Source: Adineta ricciae (taxonomy: Eukaryota > Rotifera > Eurotatoria > Adinetida > Adinetidae). Taken from it: a stretch of 64,000 nucleotides of DNA. The stretch is taken from NCBI GenBank assembly GCA_905250025.1, contig CAJNOJ010000267.1:62001-126000 (forward strand). Direction: 5' to 3'. Each line of letters starts with the position of its first letter. Within the stretch, counting starts at the first letter, position 1. This document shows, piece after piece, positions 33,067-45,637 of the stretch. The position numbers and the translations under genes were made by a program. Below the pieces are notes generated by a model. It ran no database searches. It had not been told where the DNA came from and saw nothing but the letters and a program-made list of their open reading frames with translations.

Positions 33067-34050
33067 TTAAATCTTTCGAAATGAAGCAATGTCGACCGAT
33101 TGAACATGATCTTTGAATGCAGTAATATGTTCTTCAAGCATGTCGGTACCAACCTGGAAATAAATCAGATCGGTACACGAAAGAAAAGTCTGTCGGAGTT
33201 ATACCTTTTCATCTTCAACAACACATGTAATCTGTAAGGCACGAATTCCATAAGCAAGAGGAATGAATTGAGCTTTTAAAACAGCACAAAAATGACAAAT
33301 GAGAGAAAATCAACTCCCTGAAAATGAATTCAAACTTACAAGCACCCCACAGAAGTCCATCCAATTCAACTGAACGAACATGTTCTTCAAGTTCTTGCAT
33401 GTCAGTCTCATCATCCCATGGTTTAACCTATAAATTCCAAGCAAAAATATTCTAATGAATAATTCTCTTTGAACTATTAACTACATACATCGAGAACGAT
33501 GGAGCTTTTAGCAATCTCAGCCGGTTCTAAAAATACGAAGATAACAAACTGCAAATGATTATTCTTTCTCTATGATTACTATTGGCTTTTTGTTTTGCAT
33601 AAGCATCTAGACGTTGTCTTTTCAGTTCACTTTCTTCTTCGTCGTCGCTGGCAAACACATCGAAATCATCGTCATTGTCAGTTCCTGCGTCAATCTTTGT
33701 GACAGGAACATCTTCAAATCTAGGCAAAAATTTTGAGAGTAAAATGGCGCAGATGCAATGATGAATGACAAGAAAAATACAACGTACTGTTGTTTTTCTT
33801 CGTCATTGAATGAAGCAATATGTTTGTACCATCGACGAGCATTTTCGAAATCAGCCGACGGGAGTTGCTTCACTGCTTCAAATACAGTAAGATCTTCTTG
33901 TGTTGGACGATAACTATTCGATCAATCAAAAGAGAATTTCGAAAAAAAAACTGCAATCCAGAAAGCATACCCTGATATGTAGGATTTATCAACAAGGAAT
34001 TTGTTAAGCGAGAGAAGCCCATCACGAGATTGTAGATCACCGAAATTCAT
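33067..34050 (-). CDS. EEF1B2: Translation elongation factor 1-beta
   Basis: Seven exons on the minus strand (34050-33971, 33913-33788, 33719-33580, 33526-33489, 33427-33340, 33272-33205, 33153-33067) give 208 residues, the normal eEF1-beta length. The N-terminal GST-C-like region is [12 protein letters not shown] to FNDEEKQQ. The acidic linker is [16 protein letters not shown]. The guanine-exchange domain has [44 protein letters not shown] and ends in VDIASFRKI. It recycles eEF1A-GDP to eEF1A-GTP in the cytosol. The symbol follows the animal orthologue. All introns are short GT-AG. It is divergent from the SLC5 gene 540 bases away. Confidence 0.95.
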
Positions 34051-34590
34051 GTTGTTTCACGAGAATAGCGAGTTGAAAAGTAATTAGAAAAATCTAGAAA
34101 TATATTGAAGTCGACGATGGATTGTATTTTCATTTATTCATTTCTTTACACGGAAGTTTCTGCTTTACCAATGGCGGACTTTGTTTTTATTCAGTTACAT
34201 TGCGAAATCTGTCATCATCATTGTCGAGCGTTTGTCACATAGCAGTGATTGCGAAATTTCTTTTCTTTTTCTTAATTCAAAAATGACTCAGAATTCGGAT
34301 AGCTCTCCGAGCCGAAAGAATCATCCATAGTTCAAACTATCTTTTCTTATTGAAGGCAAGGATGATTCTTTAGTTTCATTCTCACCCTGGAGATAACAGT
34401 CAAATTTATGACATTTAATAAATGTCTCTTTATCACGATAAAAAACAAGAGATTTGTTTTATTTTATTTTCTTTTCTGTTCGAAGTGAAAGAGAATGCAG
34501 CATCAGTGCATATTCAATTCTCGTATTTACCTTCTGACAAGCACTTTTGTCACAAAAACTCATTCTCTGTATAGCCTCGAAGATTAACAG
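34051..34590. other. Divergent intergenic region between eEF1-beta and SLC5 genes
   Basis: About 540 bases that must carry both promoters. Pyrimidine-rich stretches near 34440-34490 are conserved in the second copy. No TATA box was identified with confidence. Confidence 0.5.
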
Positions 34591-37030
34591 ATGGCCACAC
34601 GTACGCTTAGTGCTATTGATTACGTTATCCTTGTGATACTCTTACTCTTATCATCAGTCATTGGCATCATTTTCGGATTTTTCAAATCGAAGAAAAGTTC
34701 TGCGAAAGAATTTCTTCTTGGTATGATTGATTCATTAACTGAATAGTTCACTCAATCTTTTTCTTTCTCTCTTTACAGCGGATGGTAACATGGCCGTATG
34801 TATACGACTAGCAATTAGGCTTTTTTTAAAATGTTATTCTACAGGTCTTTCCAACAGCATTGAGCATTTCAGTTTCATTTCTCTCTGCAATTACGCTGTT
34901 AGGTACTCCGAGTGAAGTTTATCTATTTGGCACCATGTACTTGTACCAAGGTAAGATATCAGTCACTCTTCTTGATTATACTTTTACATTTGATACTTTT
35001 CTTAGCCATTTCAATAACAGTCGCATCGATCGTAGCTGCATTGGTATTTATGCCGAAGTTTCGCGAGATGAATTTTACCAGTGCTTATGAAGTATAGTGT
35101 CGTCGTTCTTTGAATCTTGTCTCAAAAGTAAGTCATGTAAAGTATTTAGAGCAACGTTTCGATCGAACCGTGCGTATCTGTGTATCAATAACATTTTCAT
35201 TAATCATGGTATCAACACAAATATGTACTCATGTGATTCTGAATCCTTCTTTGACTTTAGATCATTTATATGGCTATTGTATTGTATGCACCAGCATTGG
35301 CATTGAATCAAAGTAAAAGGCGTCTTTTGCACAAAATTAGAAACACGTAGAGGAATTATGTAATTTAGCAACTGGTCTGAATATATGGCTTTGTGTTGTT
35401 TCAATCGGTGTTATTTGTACTTTTTATTCATCATTGGTAATTCTAAATGGATTAAGAACAAAGTTTATCATTTATTACTTGATCTATAGGGCGGAATGAA
35501 AGCGGTCATTTGGACAGATGTTCTACAAGCAGCTATTATTCTAGTTGGACTCTTAGCTACCATTATTCAAGGTTTGATTTCGCTCGGTGGTATCAAACGA
35601 ACTTTTTCCATTGCATCTCAAGGTCAACGCCTTGTGTTCGACAAGTAAGCGTCATTCGATTGCATAAGAAGAGATTTTTGACATGAATTATAATGCTGGT
35701 ATAGTATCAGTCCTGATCCACGTGCTCGACTTACTATCTGGTCAGTACTTATTGGTGGTTCGTTCAACTGGTTATCTACATACGGATTTAACCAAACACT
35801 CATACAACGATATATTTGTGTTCGCTCGACACGCGGTGCTAAACAGGCTCTGTTTATCAATGCGTTTACTAGTGCATTAGTTCTTATTATGTCAAGTTTC
35901 ATCGGTATTATGATCTATGCCTATTATGCTAACTGTGATCCATATACAGCGAAAAAGATTGATGATTTGGATCAAATTTTTCCATATTTTGTCATGGAAA
36001 TATTAGGTGATAAGGCAGGACTACCCGGTGTCTTCCTTGCTTGCATATTTTCTGGTTCTCTTTCAACAGTTTCGTCTGGTTTGAATAGTCTAGCAGCCGT
36101 ATTAATTGAAGATATTTATAAAGGACTACTCGGTCGACAATTAACGGATCAGAGACAAGGCTTCATAGCAAAGATAGTTTCAGTTATACTTGGCGCTGTT
36201 GTTATGTTACTCACTTATGTAGTTAGTTATTTAGGAATGATTCTTAATGCAGTTCTCTCACTATTCGGCGTCCTTGAAGGTCCGATTATGGGGGTCTTCA
36301 TACTTGGACTTTTCTTTCCGAGAGCCAATCGACGAGGAGGCCTTGCTGGATTTCTAACAAGTCTAACATTTTTACTATGGATTTTCTTAGGCGCTCAAAT
36401 AACAAAAAATCAAATGACAGATGTAAGTTTACCATTATCAATCGTGAATTGTACTTCATCAAATGATACAAACGAACGAATTGTGTTCAATTGGACTACA
36501 ACAAGCGATCCTGTCAAGTAAGATCATCAAGATCCAGGAAAAAAAACAGATAAAATCATCTCTTCAGACGCGATCCGCTGATCGATCTGTATTCGATAAG
36601 TTATCTTTGGTATACGCCCATTGCAGTCAGTACCGTCATACTAATTGGTATGATTGTTTCCTATTTAACCGGACCACGTCAGCCACATGAAATTGATCCA
36701 AAGTTGATTATCTCATTGAATACCATTTGCGCTTGTTGCTTGCCAAGACAACACAGTACGAAGGTAGATTTTTTGTTTTCTAAGAATGTGACACATCGTC
36801 GTTTTCTCTTTTAGAAGGATGATACAGAAGTAGAAATGACGGTGTCGAGTTTACCTAACGCAACGGAAAAACGCCTTTCAACGCAATCCATTCGTTCAAA
36901 TTCAAGCTCATTGAAGCGATCGAATAAAATAGCGCCTGAACCAACTATTCATTCATCAACAACGAAAGCAGTTGAGCGAAATGGTATCAATACACTTGTT
37001 GGAGAGGAAGTTTCAAAGCTAACTGAATAA
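34591..37030 (+). CDS. SLC5-family sodium/solute symporter, monocarboxylate/multivitamin type
   Basis: Eleven exons (34591-34720, 34779-34795, 34845-34950, 35006-35091, 35143-35208, 35261-35312, 35369-35436, 35490-35644, 35705-36517, 36568-36763, 36815-37030) encode about 634 residues. Family signatures are FLSAITLLGTPSEVYLFG, the GGMKAVIWTDVLQ motif, GGSFNWLSTYGFNQ and IFSGSLSTVSSGLNSLAA. Twelve to thirteen membrane segments are expected in the plasma membrane, moving an organic solute with Na+. The look is of the SLC5A6/A8/A12 branch, but substrate cannot be read from sequence. Exon 2 is only 17 bases. An NCTSSNDTN stretch in an outer loop offers N-glycosylation. The cytosolic tail is Ser-rich. 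Confidence 0.9.
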
Positions 37031-37121
37031 GATTTAATAAAAAAATAGATAAGAACTGTGAGAAAAACTTGCGAGTACAAGTTCTCAAGGACGATTTGAT
37101 GCCATAGAAGTATACGTTCAG

Positions 37122-38348
37122 TTAGAACAGAGCATATTTATCTTTGGTTAACGGATGTTCAACTAGCCAAGGAAGATTTGCCCGTCTATTTGGATTCTTT
37201 TGAAAAGAATAGTATAATATATTTCGAACGAGAGGTGACTTTGTTTGTGGTGCACCGGATGGCGGTCGTGGACTCTCATAAACAGGTGTTTTGCCATATG
37301 TCAAATAATAGAGGATGGAACCTGCTGACCAAATGTCAGCTTGTGATGTGATAGGTAAATATTGACTGAAACACTCGGGCGCACTATAAGGATGATTACC
37401 ACCTCTTTGATGTCGATTGTACCTAGATAAGGAAAGCAACAAAATGAAAGTTGATGGAAAAGGAATGAGAATTACTGTGCAACTGCATCCTGAGCGATGC
37501 CAAAATCGATTATTTTCAGAGTTGATCCAAAAAATACTAAGTTAGCTGGTTTAATATCACGGTGAACCTAGAAACAGAATTCGTATAACTATTTCATCAG
37601 CATATTACACTTACTACATCGTGCCGATAGAGTGCACAGAGAATATTGACCAGCTGGATCCATATATTCTTTCGATCTTTCGCTGTGATATAATCATAGC
37701 CAGTCTTTGGCGATTGGAAATGCATTTGATGGAGATCTTCGATTTTATCTCTGAACGGCCTATTCCCTAATTCCATGGCTATAAAACCGATCCGTCTCTG
37801 TCGGTCAAGATCAACCGCATACACAGTTGCAACATAGTTCATTTCTTCGTGCATGCGTCGAGCCATTTGAATTTCATTTCGAAATGAACGCACACGTTGA
37901 CTGGAGTTTATATTATTTCGCGAATAATTAAAGTCAAATACTTTAACTGCAGCATATTGACCTGTATGTAAAGCGAAAAGTCAATTTTTTCAAACAAAAG
38001 ATAGAAAAGGAAATATTCGATCGATCATTCGAGCGATTGTGTTCGCTATCACAATAACATGTGCATTTTTACCTTAAGTGAGGAACAATAGAACAGTTGG
38101 AAAGAGAAAAATATCGATGGGAGTAAAGAAAAAAAAATCATCGGTCAATACCATCTCGAGTTGTCGATTTCCATACAGATGCGAATTTTCCACTTCCTAA
38201 TCGACTGAGTAACGTGTACAGTTCACCTTTGATATAGACTGTTCGATTTTGGAGTCGATCTTCTCGACGAGGAATTCGCTGATGAATATGATCTATCGCG
38301 AGAAAACTATCAAATATGAAAATGAATGCAGTGATTTGTTTTACTCAT
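37122..38348 (-). CDS. TTK/MPS1-like kinase, first copy, with damaged first exon
   Basis: Exons 37961-37615, 37567-37476 and 37422-37122 are intact and give AAVKVFDF, MELGN, HRDIKPAN, a normal DFG, SAPE, ADIWSAG and YYLTYGKTP. The first exon (38348-38152) has the glycine loop LGSGKFASVW. Compared with the second copy it lacks two bases near 38333 between the ATG and the kinase domain, so the ATG at 38348 runs into a stop. No other in-frame ATG precedes the glycine loop. The allele may be non-functional or use another start. It converges on the SLC5 gene. Confidence 0.7.
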
Positions 38349-39287
38349 GTGTTGATTTTTTTATCGTATTCTTGACGGTGACTGAGACTCGTCTGCTTAA
38401 GTGTATAGTCAATTATGATGACGAGCAAAATGAAAGCAAATGAATAGTCATGCTTGAGCGAGACAGAACGAAAGAAAACTACGGTATACACAAAATTGTC
38501 ATGAATTAGCAGTGCTTTCCTACAAATGTAAAACGGAGACCAGTAAACAATAAACTTCCGACATCAAACACAGATAGAGAGAAAAAAAACAACGGCTTAT
38601 GTTGTGAGTTTGATCAACGTTTGCCTTTCAGCTAAATTTCACGAATGTATGTATAGGTTACACATGAAATCCGTTGTAGAAATCAGAATCAGAAAATTAC
38701 AATTGTCTAAACATCGTACTTGATGAATTTTCACAACGGAAAACTAGATTTGACTATTAGGTAAATTTCATCAACATTTTCTTTGCTTGTTGTTGTAATC
38801 AAGCTAAACGGACGAGAAAAATGAGAATGACGACAAATCTTTCTTCAGCTCAAATGTCTACAAAACAAAAGTATATTAGATTGTTAAACAACTGTCAAGA
38901 GTTCAAAAAAATTAGTATGCTTCCTAGTATTACTTTGGTGAATTAATCAAACCTGATGACGCTCTCTCGATACAAAATACAAACATCATTACAAGAAGTG
39001 TGAGGATCTCCGTATATCGTTTTCTTTTCAATGATACGTAAACAACGAATTTCTCTATTCACTACTTAGTTTGCACTACGGGCAATGTTAGTTCAAGAGT
39101 GTGAGTTTAAAGTTGAACTTTGAGGGAAAACGGTAGCAGCCGGACGTAAATTGAAGTGCCTTGTAAGTCAGTCGCATAGAGAAAATTCACGCACTGTTGT
39201 TTAAAAATAGAAATAAGACAAATGAATTAGTGCATATTAAAAACTGCTTTTTACCGGAGTGTTTTTCCTAATGCATTCTTACTAGTG
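38349..39287. other. Divergent intergenic region between kinase and kelch genes
   Basis: About 940 bases of AT-rich sequence, largely matched at 51917-52799 with indels. No element was identified beyond the presumed promoters. Confidence 0.5.
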
Positions 39288-41162
39288 ATGATTTCGAAAC
39301 GAGTACCTCTCTTGTTCTTATGTCTGATCATCGAACAATCAGTAGCACAAAATACATGATCAGTTCAAATGTTGATTGTTAATGGTTCGCAGTTTCAATG
39401 CGCAAATACAACTTGTCCACCAGCTGCGACTCTCGCTGTCATTAACATTCTTCAATGTCAAACGGCTTGTTTAAATCAAAATCAATGCACAGGAGCCAGT
39501 TTTTATTTATCAAGTTTCAATTGTGAATTATTTGATGGCGTGCTGAGCTCAAACGGAAATATGTTAGCTAGTACAGGTGTTACTAACATGATTGTAATCA
39601 ATGGAACGAGATATCTGCCTGGTAAGTAAAAAGAACGACATTAACTGAATGGACGCCGAGGAAAGTGCTGTTTCTATCAAATAATCGTCATAGTGGAAAC
39701 ATTTCAGTAGAATCACCACGGACCTGCTTAAGAACGTTTGATTTAATTGAGTTTGTTTTCAATAGAAAGAACAACAACATCCGTGTTAAACACACCCACA
39801 ACAAGGCTAACAACATTAATATCAACAATATCCTCGACTACGTCGACAACAACGTCAACATCAGCACCATTCACCGGTTAGTTTGAGATTATATTGAGTG
39901 ATAGCTTTGATCCATTCTTGAATAATTGCAACTACAAATGCGTAGATACACTAGTTATATTATCTCGAACATCGTCGTGATACCAAGAGCGCAATAAACT
40001 ATTGCATTTCAGAATAGCGTTAACACCAATTAGAATGTCGTAAATCATAATCAACGTCTTCTATCTGAAAAGGAATGAGCTAAATTAATAGTAAAGCGCT
40101 TCTCTAAAAGTGAAAGAGCTAGCTAAAACATTCAAGTGAAAACAGATTCTATTCTTCACACATACTTTTATAGGAGCGAAAGATACAGCGTCAATGTCAT
40201 ATGCTCGATATGATCACACAATATCCATTCTACCAAATGGAAAAGCGCTAGTGGCAGGTGGAATGCGTAATGCGAGCTTGATTTGGGATAGTTCTGAACT
40301 ATATGATCCATCAGCTGGATTTTGGAAAATGGCAGCAAGTATGATTACGAAACGCTCCGGACACACAGCATCTACCCTAGCAGATGGAAGGGTGCTAGTG
40401 ACAGGTGGGTATAACGATACCGGTGCTTTAAATAGTGCTGAATTATATGATCCCATAGCTAACGTGTGGACAGCAACAAGTGGTATGAATAATGCACGAA
40501 GAGGTCACACAGCATCTGTCCTAAACGGAACAGTGCTAGTCGCAGGTGGATACAATAGTATCGGTTATCTTAACAGTGCTGAATTATATAATGTATCAAC
40601 GGGTACTTGGATAGCAACAGGAAGTATGATCAATGTACGAAAAGACCACACATCAACCGTCCTTACGAATGGAAAAGTTTTAGTTGCAGGTGGATCCACT
40701 GCTAGTACTTTTCTTAATGCTGTTGAATTATATAATCCAACAACCGGCGCCTGGACAGCAACAACAACGATGAGTACCACACGCGCTCGTCACACAGACT
40801 CTATGCTATCAAATGGTAAAGTACTGATTGTCGGTGGAGGTAATGGATATGTTCTTAGAACTGCTGAAATCTATAATCCTGCTTCTGGTAGTTGGACAGC
40901 AACACCAAACCTGAATGATGGCCGTTTCGCGCACGCAGCATCCGTTCTACCAACTGGAAGAGTATTAGCTATAGGTGGGCAAGGTCCTTTGAGCAGTATT
41001 GAATCGTATAATCCAACAGACAATACTTGGACAGTAACGAAGCCGATGAGTACCGCCCGAAGGGATCATGTGGCAGTTGTCTTTCTAGACGGAACAGTAT
41101 TCATTGTAGGAGGAACAAGTAATAGTGTACCACTTGACACTGCTCTCTTATATTCACCTTAA
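39288..41162 (+). CDS. Secreted PAN/apple plus kelch-repeat protein, copy with a premature stop
   Basis: Exons 39288-39621, 39766-39876 and 40174-41162. Exon 1 gives a signal peptide and a PAN/apple-like domain (QFQCANTTC, LQCQTACLNQNQC, NCELFDG). Exon 2 is a Thr/Ser-rich mucin-like linker. Exon 3 has seven kelch-type blades (HTASxLxNGKVLVAGG, SAELYNPxTGxWTAT) forming a beta-propeller. Codon 24 is TGA at 39357-39359 where the second copy has CGA, a likely CpG transition that stops translation just after the signal peptide. A later ATG at 39369 would give a product without a signal peptide. The kelch units resemble those of bacterial surface proteins. The role is probably extracellular carbohydrate binding, by inference only. 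Confidence 0.75.
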
Positions 41163-41549
41163 CTGAACTTCGCAAAAGAACATTTTTCTATATATACTAA
41201 ACTACAAATTACATATGTGCCTCATAATCTTCAAACACTATTTTTGGCTATGTTTTCTTATAAATAATCTTTTCAACAAATAAAACATATAACGTAAACT
41301 ATAGCGAGCTTTTTCGGGTTATATCGTTCCTCGATGAACATCCTTGTCGAAAGATGATAAAATCACTAAATGAAATGATCCAAAATTCTTACAAAGTTGT
41401 TTTCCTATTAACCTCTAATTCGCTCGACTATGACGTCAAAGCGTGCATCCTTTAGACATAGGTTTGACGGCAATAAAAAAAATTGTTTTTTTTCTGATTT
41501 TATTTCATCACAGATACAAAAATACATTTCATTCTATACAATCTACATT
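41163..41549. other. Intergenic region downstream of the kelch gene
   Basis: Contains AATAAA near 41279 for the kelch gene and the 3' flank of the minus-strand 76-residue gene. No gene was seen. Confidence 0.5.
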
Positions 41550-41780
41550 CTAACTGATGTAGTGTTGACGAATGGATGCAGGAACTCCAGTGTATGGTTG
41601 AAAGTGAAGTGCATCTAGTGGAGTGAAGTCGATCTCACGTTCAACACCAACATGTCCATTCCATGGATTGACATACATTCCACTATCTTGTGTATAGATG
41701 CCATAGCCATAGTTACCAAAGCCAATGGTGTGATAATCACCATTCCAGTTGTTGCTGACAAGAGTTGTTCGTCCGAGCAT
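41550..41780 (-). CDS. Unrecognised 76-residue protein, family copy 1
   Basis: Intronless. Rich in Gly, Tyr, Asn and Trp (NWNGDYHTIGFGNYGYG, NPWNGHVGVE), with a C-terminal PASIRQHYIS. No signal peptide or membrane segment. I do not recognise the family. Its leader is cut 27 bases upstream of the ATG by the N at 41808, so the promoter is missing here. Five more copies lie at 55084-57692 and 63185. Confidence 0.75.
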   Translation of the reverse strand: MLGRTTLVSNNWNGDYHTIGFGNYGYGIYTQDSGMYVNPWNGHVGVEREIDFTPLDALHFQPYTGVPASIRQHYIS

Positions 41781-41808
41781 GTTGAATAGATGAGTTTATT
41801 TGAATGAN

Positions 41809-42433
41809 TGATCTGTTCAGTTTCATCATCCATGATAATGTCGATCGGCACCGGAATTTGATTATGTAGACATGTTTCAATCGCTTCGATAGTAACCGGG
41901 ACAGAAAGTAAATTAACTGTATATTTGTTTGCTTGGCGATATGCAGCCACAGACGGTTGTTTATTTAATAAACGCATTCGATACGGCCAGAATTCTTCTT
42001 CACATATGCCATGTTTTCTCATACTTAACGCGATATTTCGTTGGTGAACGCCAAGATCTTGAACATGACGCGTTTGCTGTTCTTTGCGTTGTCCGTTGTA
42101 ATAGATAAATAACCGGGATAGATTGATACACGGCATTGTATATGGACAGTTATTTGTCCGTCGGATTAAATACTCACAAATGGTCGCAAATGCATTGGCA
42201 CAACTAGAAGAAAATAAAAACAATGCGACTTAGCTGAATTCGACTCGAATAGTTATAGTTTAGTACCAAGTCTTGGTATCATCTTGGTGTATAATTGGTG
42301 ACATCCATACGCTAAGATCGACAGACGATCCTAATTTCTGCAGCGGAAACATATAAAATCGCAGATTTGGTCTAGCTTCATTAATGTCATACGTATCATG
42401 GCCATTTCTTCTTCTACCGTAAGTCATCAACAT
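41809..42433 (-). CDS. Papain-family (C1A) peptidase-like protein, 5' fragment (second copy)
   Basis: Exon 1 (42433-42267) and most of exon 2 (42203-41809), cut by the N at 41808 before the catalytic His and Asn. The split Cys codon and the TCCANA context are conserved. A longer in-frame extension upstream of the ATG exists only in this copy, since the other has TAG at the corresponding Trp codon. Confidence 0.75.
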
Positions 42434-43040
42434 GACTACGACAATATACGTATTTCGCTGTGAAGGTGAAGAGAGTATATAGTTCCAGTTTGTGCAGAGA
42501 GAAAAGGAAAATAAATGACTGCCATTTAGATCGTATGATTTCTTCACAATCACTCATTTGTGTCAGTAATAAATAATAAAGTCATGTTTTCTTTTTCAAC
42601 AACGTGTAAAGAGGTAAGCGAATGTATTCAGCATTCTTACAGTATCAACTATTACGTGAGACTTTTGTCTGTATACAGTACATTCGGAATATGGCTATCA
42701 CCAATGAAAACAGTGCTACTGCTTTGTCCTTTCAATAGTACAATCAATCACTATTTGTTGTTTTTCATACTTCAGATACATATTAGTTTATTTCGGAGAA
42801 TGAAAACACTTTATTGGAAAGATTGATCGCCAAAGAAGTTAATCGTGAAAATATTTACTTTTGTAATTTGATCAGAAGACGAAAACAATGCATCATGCTT
42901 CCCTGGAACGTATCATAGTTAAATCCGCGATTCAAAGTCAAGGCCATTCGTAAAAAATACGCATCGTTACTATATACAGTATATATAGAAAAGCTTCGCG
43001 AAACAAAAACATTCATACAATCTACTCTACGTTCCTCATC

Positions 43041-43466
43041 ATGATGAAATATTTCTTCACAGCAATTTTTCTATTGATTACAAGTGAACTCCTTTTCACG
43101 GCTGCTGATGAACGGCGCTTGGGGAAGAAGACAGGCTTAGCTAGTAGCCTGTTGCGCAGCGGTGGCCAGCATCCATTTGACAAGCTAACAAGTACAGGTG
43201 GTGCTACGCGAATTACTGACGCTCCTGGTGATGTTGCACAATGGCGAAAGCCAGGTGGTTTAGATCAAGCTTTTGACGATTTCGTATCATTGCCCGGTAA
43301 ACCTGGAAAAGATGTGTCGAAAGACAATAAAATCATCTTCACGAAAGATATGGGTGCGTTGGGTAAAGTAACTATGCGTGAACATAGTACTGAAGGTTCG
43401 CCAACACTTGAACTGCAACGACCTAACGGAGGTTCAAAATACAAAGCTATTCGTTATTCAAACTAA
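43041..43466 (+). CDS. Secreted protein with polymorphic-toxin-like domain (second copy)
   Basis: 141 residues with an intact signal peptide and the same C-terminal motif series as 29301-29726. About eight residue differences lie mostly between signal peptide and domain (RRLGKKTGLASS for RSLGKKTSLVNS). The domain itself is nearly invariant, which suggests selection to keep it. AATAAA is at 43476-43481. Confidence 0.6.
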   Translation: MMKYFFTAIFLLITSELLFTAADERRLGKKTGLASSLLRSGGQHPFDKLTSTGGATRITDAPGDVAQWRKPGGLDQAFDDFVSLPGKPGKDVSKDNKIIFTKDMGALGKVTMREHSTEGSPTLELQRPNGGSKYKAIRYSN

Positions 43467-43536
43467 TTTATTATCAATAAAAAGATGTCCTTTATTAAAA
43501 GAAATCCACTTTTCTTTCTATTTGTTTATTCTAGAT

Positions 43537-44225
43537 ATGCTTCGGCAAGCCTATTTTCTTATACTATTAGTCACTTTCGCGATTCATGAAGGTATGGATA
43601 CGATGACTAATCATCACAGAGAACGATCGATTGTATGTTTAATCAATTCTTTTCCATTAATCAGTTAGCCAGGCTGCTTCTGGCTGGTGTTATCAATGTG
43701 ATTCAAGAAATCCCCGATGTGGTAACAAAGTTGATCCATCATTGAGTAGTCACAAGGTCCCGTGTAACGGACAATGCTACACATATTCATACAAGAATGG
43801 TGAGCAGGTATTTTTGTAAGCTTGAAGAGATCGAAGCAAATGTTCATTTGCTGTAGTTGTCTATCGTGGCTGTTCTTGGGAACATGGCTTTATGACACGT
43901 CAATCAGTTAGTGAACCTGTCTACGATAAAGAGAATGTTTGGCTATTTTGCGATACACCACTGTAAATATGAATAATCTGATGTCATTTTTGTTTATGCA
44001 TCGTATTTCGTAATTTAGATGTAATAACGATGCAGATCGACTGAAAGCAGGTAAAATAGTCAAGATAGATGAGATAACATCTCGTTTACAGGTATTTCTA
44101 TCGATTTAGAAATATGCGATAGTGTTATCTGTCCGTACTTGACCTTTCCAGCTGCTTGCAAATTGAACAATATCGATACTCAATGTGGACGTGCATGTGG
44201 AAATCCATTGTGTTTTTCGAAATAA
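43537..44225 (+). CDS. Secreted Ly6/uPAR-like protein (second copy)
   Basis: Exons 43537-43591, 43665-43799, 43857-43962, 44019-44050 and 44110-44225. Intron positions and phases and all cysteines are conserved with 29797-30485. Spacing from the upstream stop is again 70 bases. Confidence 0.7.
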
Positions 44226-44940
44226 AATGAATGTAGTTTGCATGACATGATATTTTTTCTAGTAAACAAATGACGTGTATATATAACTGAAAGGAAAGAA
44301 CAAGAATTGCACAATCTCAAATTGCTACAGCTTAAATAGCATTTCGGTGAGAAATGAAAGAGACGAGCCGCAATCGATGGCTAACAACTCTAAAGTTTTG
44401 AGACTGAAGCAACACTTTCGGTCCTTCGGGACCACAGCCATCGATTAATTTGACACTCGTATTTTTTTCCTTTGAAATCATAAGAATGAAATTTTTTTTT
44501 CAATCCTCTCTGTTGCAAGCAACAAAACAGATACTGATTCACGGCGCGAAGCTGTGATTGGGGTACCTATTTGTACCTGTGTATTTCTTCAATCTTCATT
44601 CTGAATTATTTTTATCGAATTGGTGAATAAGTGTGCGTCAATAGTCATACTTTTTCTTCATTTCTATCGTCACCCTTACCATTAAATTATTCTACTATAA
44701 TGAGAATTTGGTATGAGTAAGATATAAACATGTTTTTCGATTTTTTTGATATTTGTGCGAAGAAAAAATAGTTTGCCGCCTCATGTAATTGTGAAATATG
44801 TGTTGAAAACGAAATATGGGGAGGTGAAGAAAGCAATACTCGTTACGCCCATACGAGCGCCCGAGTTTAGTATAAATATAGGCACAAAAAACTATCATAG
44901 AAACTATATTGATTCGCCCATAATACCATATACACACAAT
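44226..44940 (+). promoter_or_regulatory. Intergenic region with TATA box before the second CYSTM-like gene
   Basis: TATAAATATA at about 44872-44881 precedes the ATG at 44941 by about 60 bases. The rest shows substitutions and indels relative to 30486-31199. Confidence 0.5.
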
Positions 44941-45363
44941 ATGACTTCCGTTGTTCACAAACAGCCATCTACATTGTAAGTGTTTAAACTATCGTGATAT
45001 ATCATACAGGAATTGATTCTCTTAGAGATGCATTCAATATGGATCAGAATGTTATAGGTGAGTAGGAGAAGAAGATCCAATGGATGAATCTCAGTGAGAG
45101 ATATCAAATATGATATTTTCTTTTTATCTACAGAAAAAACAGTGAAGAAAACTGATGATGCAACTACACAAGAATCTGCGCCATCAAAGGAAAACTTCCC
45201 CAAAGGTTTACGAGGCGGTGGTGCTTGTTTTGATTGGTTAGTTGAGAATTAAATTTCTCGTTTAACTTTCAAAATTCGTCGACTCTATTTTAGTTTGGCA
45301 TGCTTATGCATATGCTGTGCCCTCGAAGAAATCGCTTGCTTGGAATGTTGTAGAGACTGCTAA
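44941..45363 (+). CDS. CYSTM-like small protein (second copy)
   Basis: Exons 44941-44975, 45026-45057, 45134-45236 and 45294-45363. The Cys-rich C-terminal segment is unchanged. Differences fall in the polar part (DDATTQESAPSKEN). Confidence 0.65.
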
Positions 45364-45637
45364 TTTCATCTTTTTAATAAAATAATTCGATCTATTCTCA
45401 TTCGCTGCAGACTCTTCTCAGTACTTTTTACCGAATAACTGATTAAAAAAATAAAAGAGATAGATGATGATGTTAGTGTGAAACTCAACGATTGATTCGA
45501 ATCACTTGATACACAACGAAAAAGGCAGAGAAAAAAATGTGTTTTTATTGACTCATCATTGACCGCGAGAAAGTAATAGCTTGTGAATTGCACAAAATGT
45601 ATCCTTCACTTCGTCAATTACGTTTTATCACATACGC

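Larger units (their letters stand above)
28058..41807. repeat. 13.7-kb segment, first copy of a direct duplication
   Basis: Collinear with 41809-55341 (13,750 against 13,533 bases). It carries eight genes in the same order, from the peptidase to the first 76-residue gene. Exons are highly similar with intact splice sites. Intergenic indels account for most of the length difference. Confidence 0.9.

Noticed and set aside
39721..39900. Asn-rich plus-strand protein (repeated NNI/NNN)
   Set aside because: The same bases read in the next frame give the Thr/Ser-rich linker exon of the kelch gene with proper GT-AG borders.
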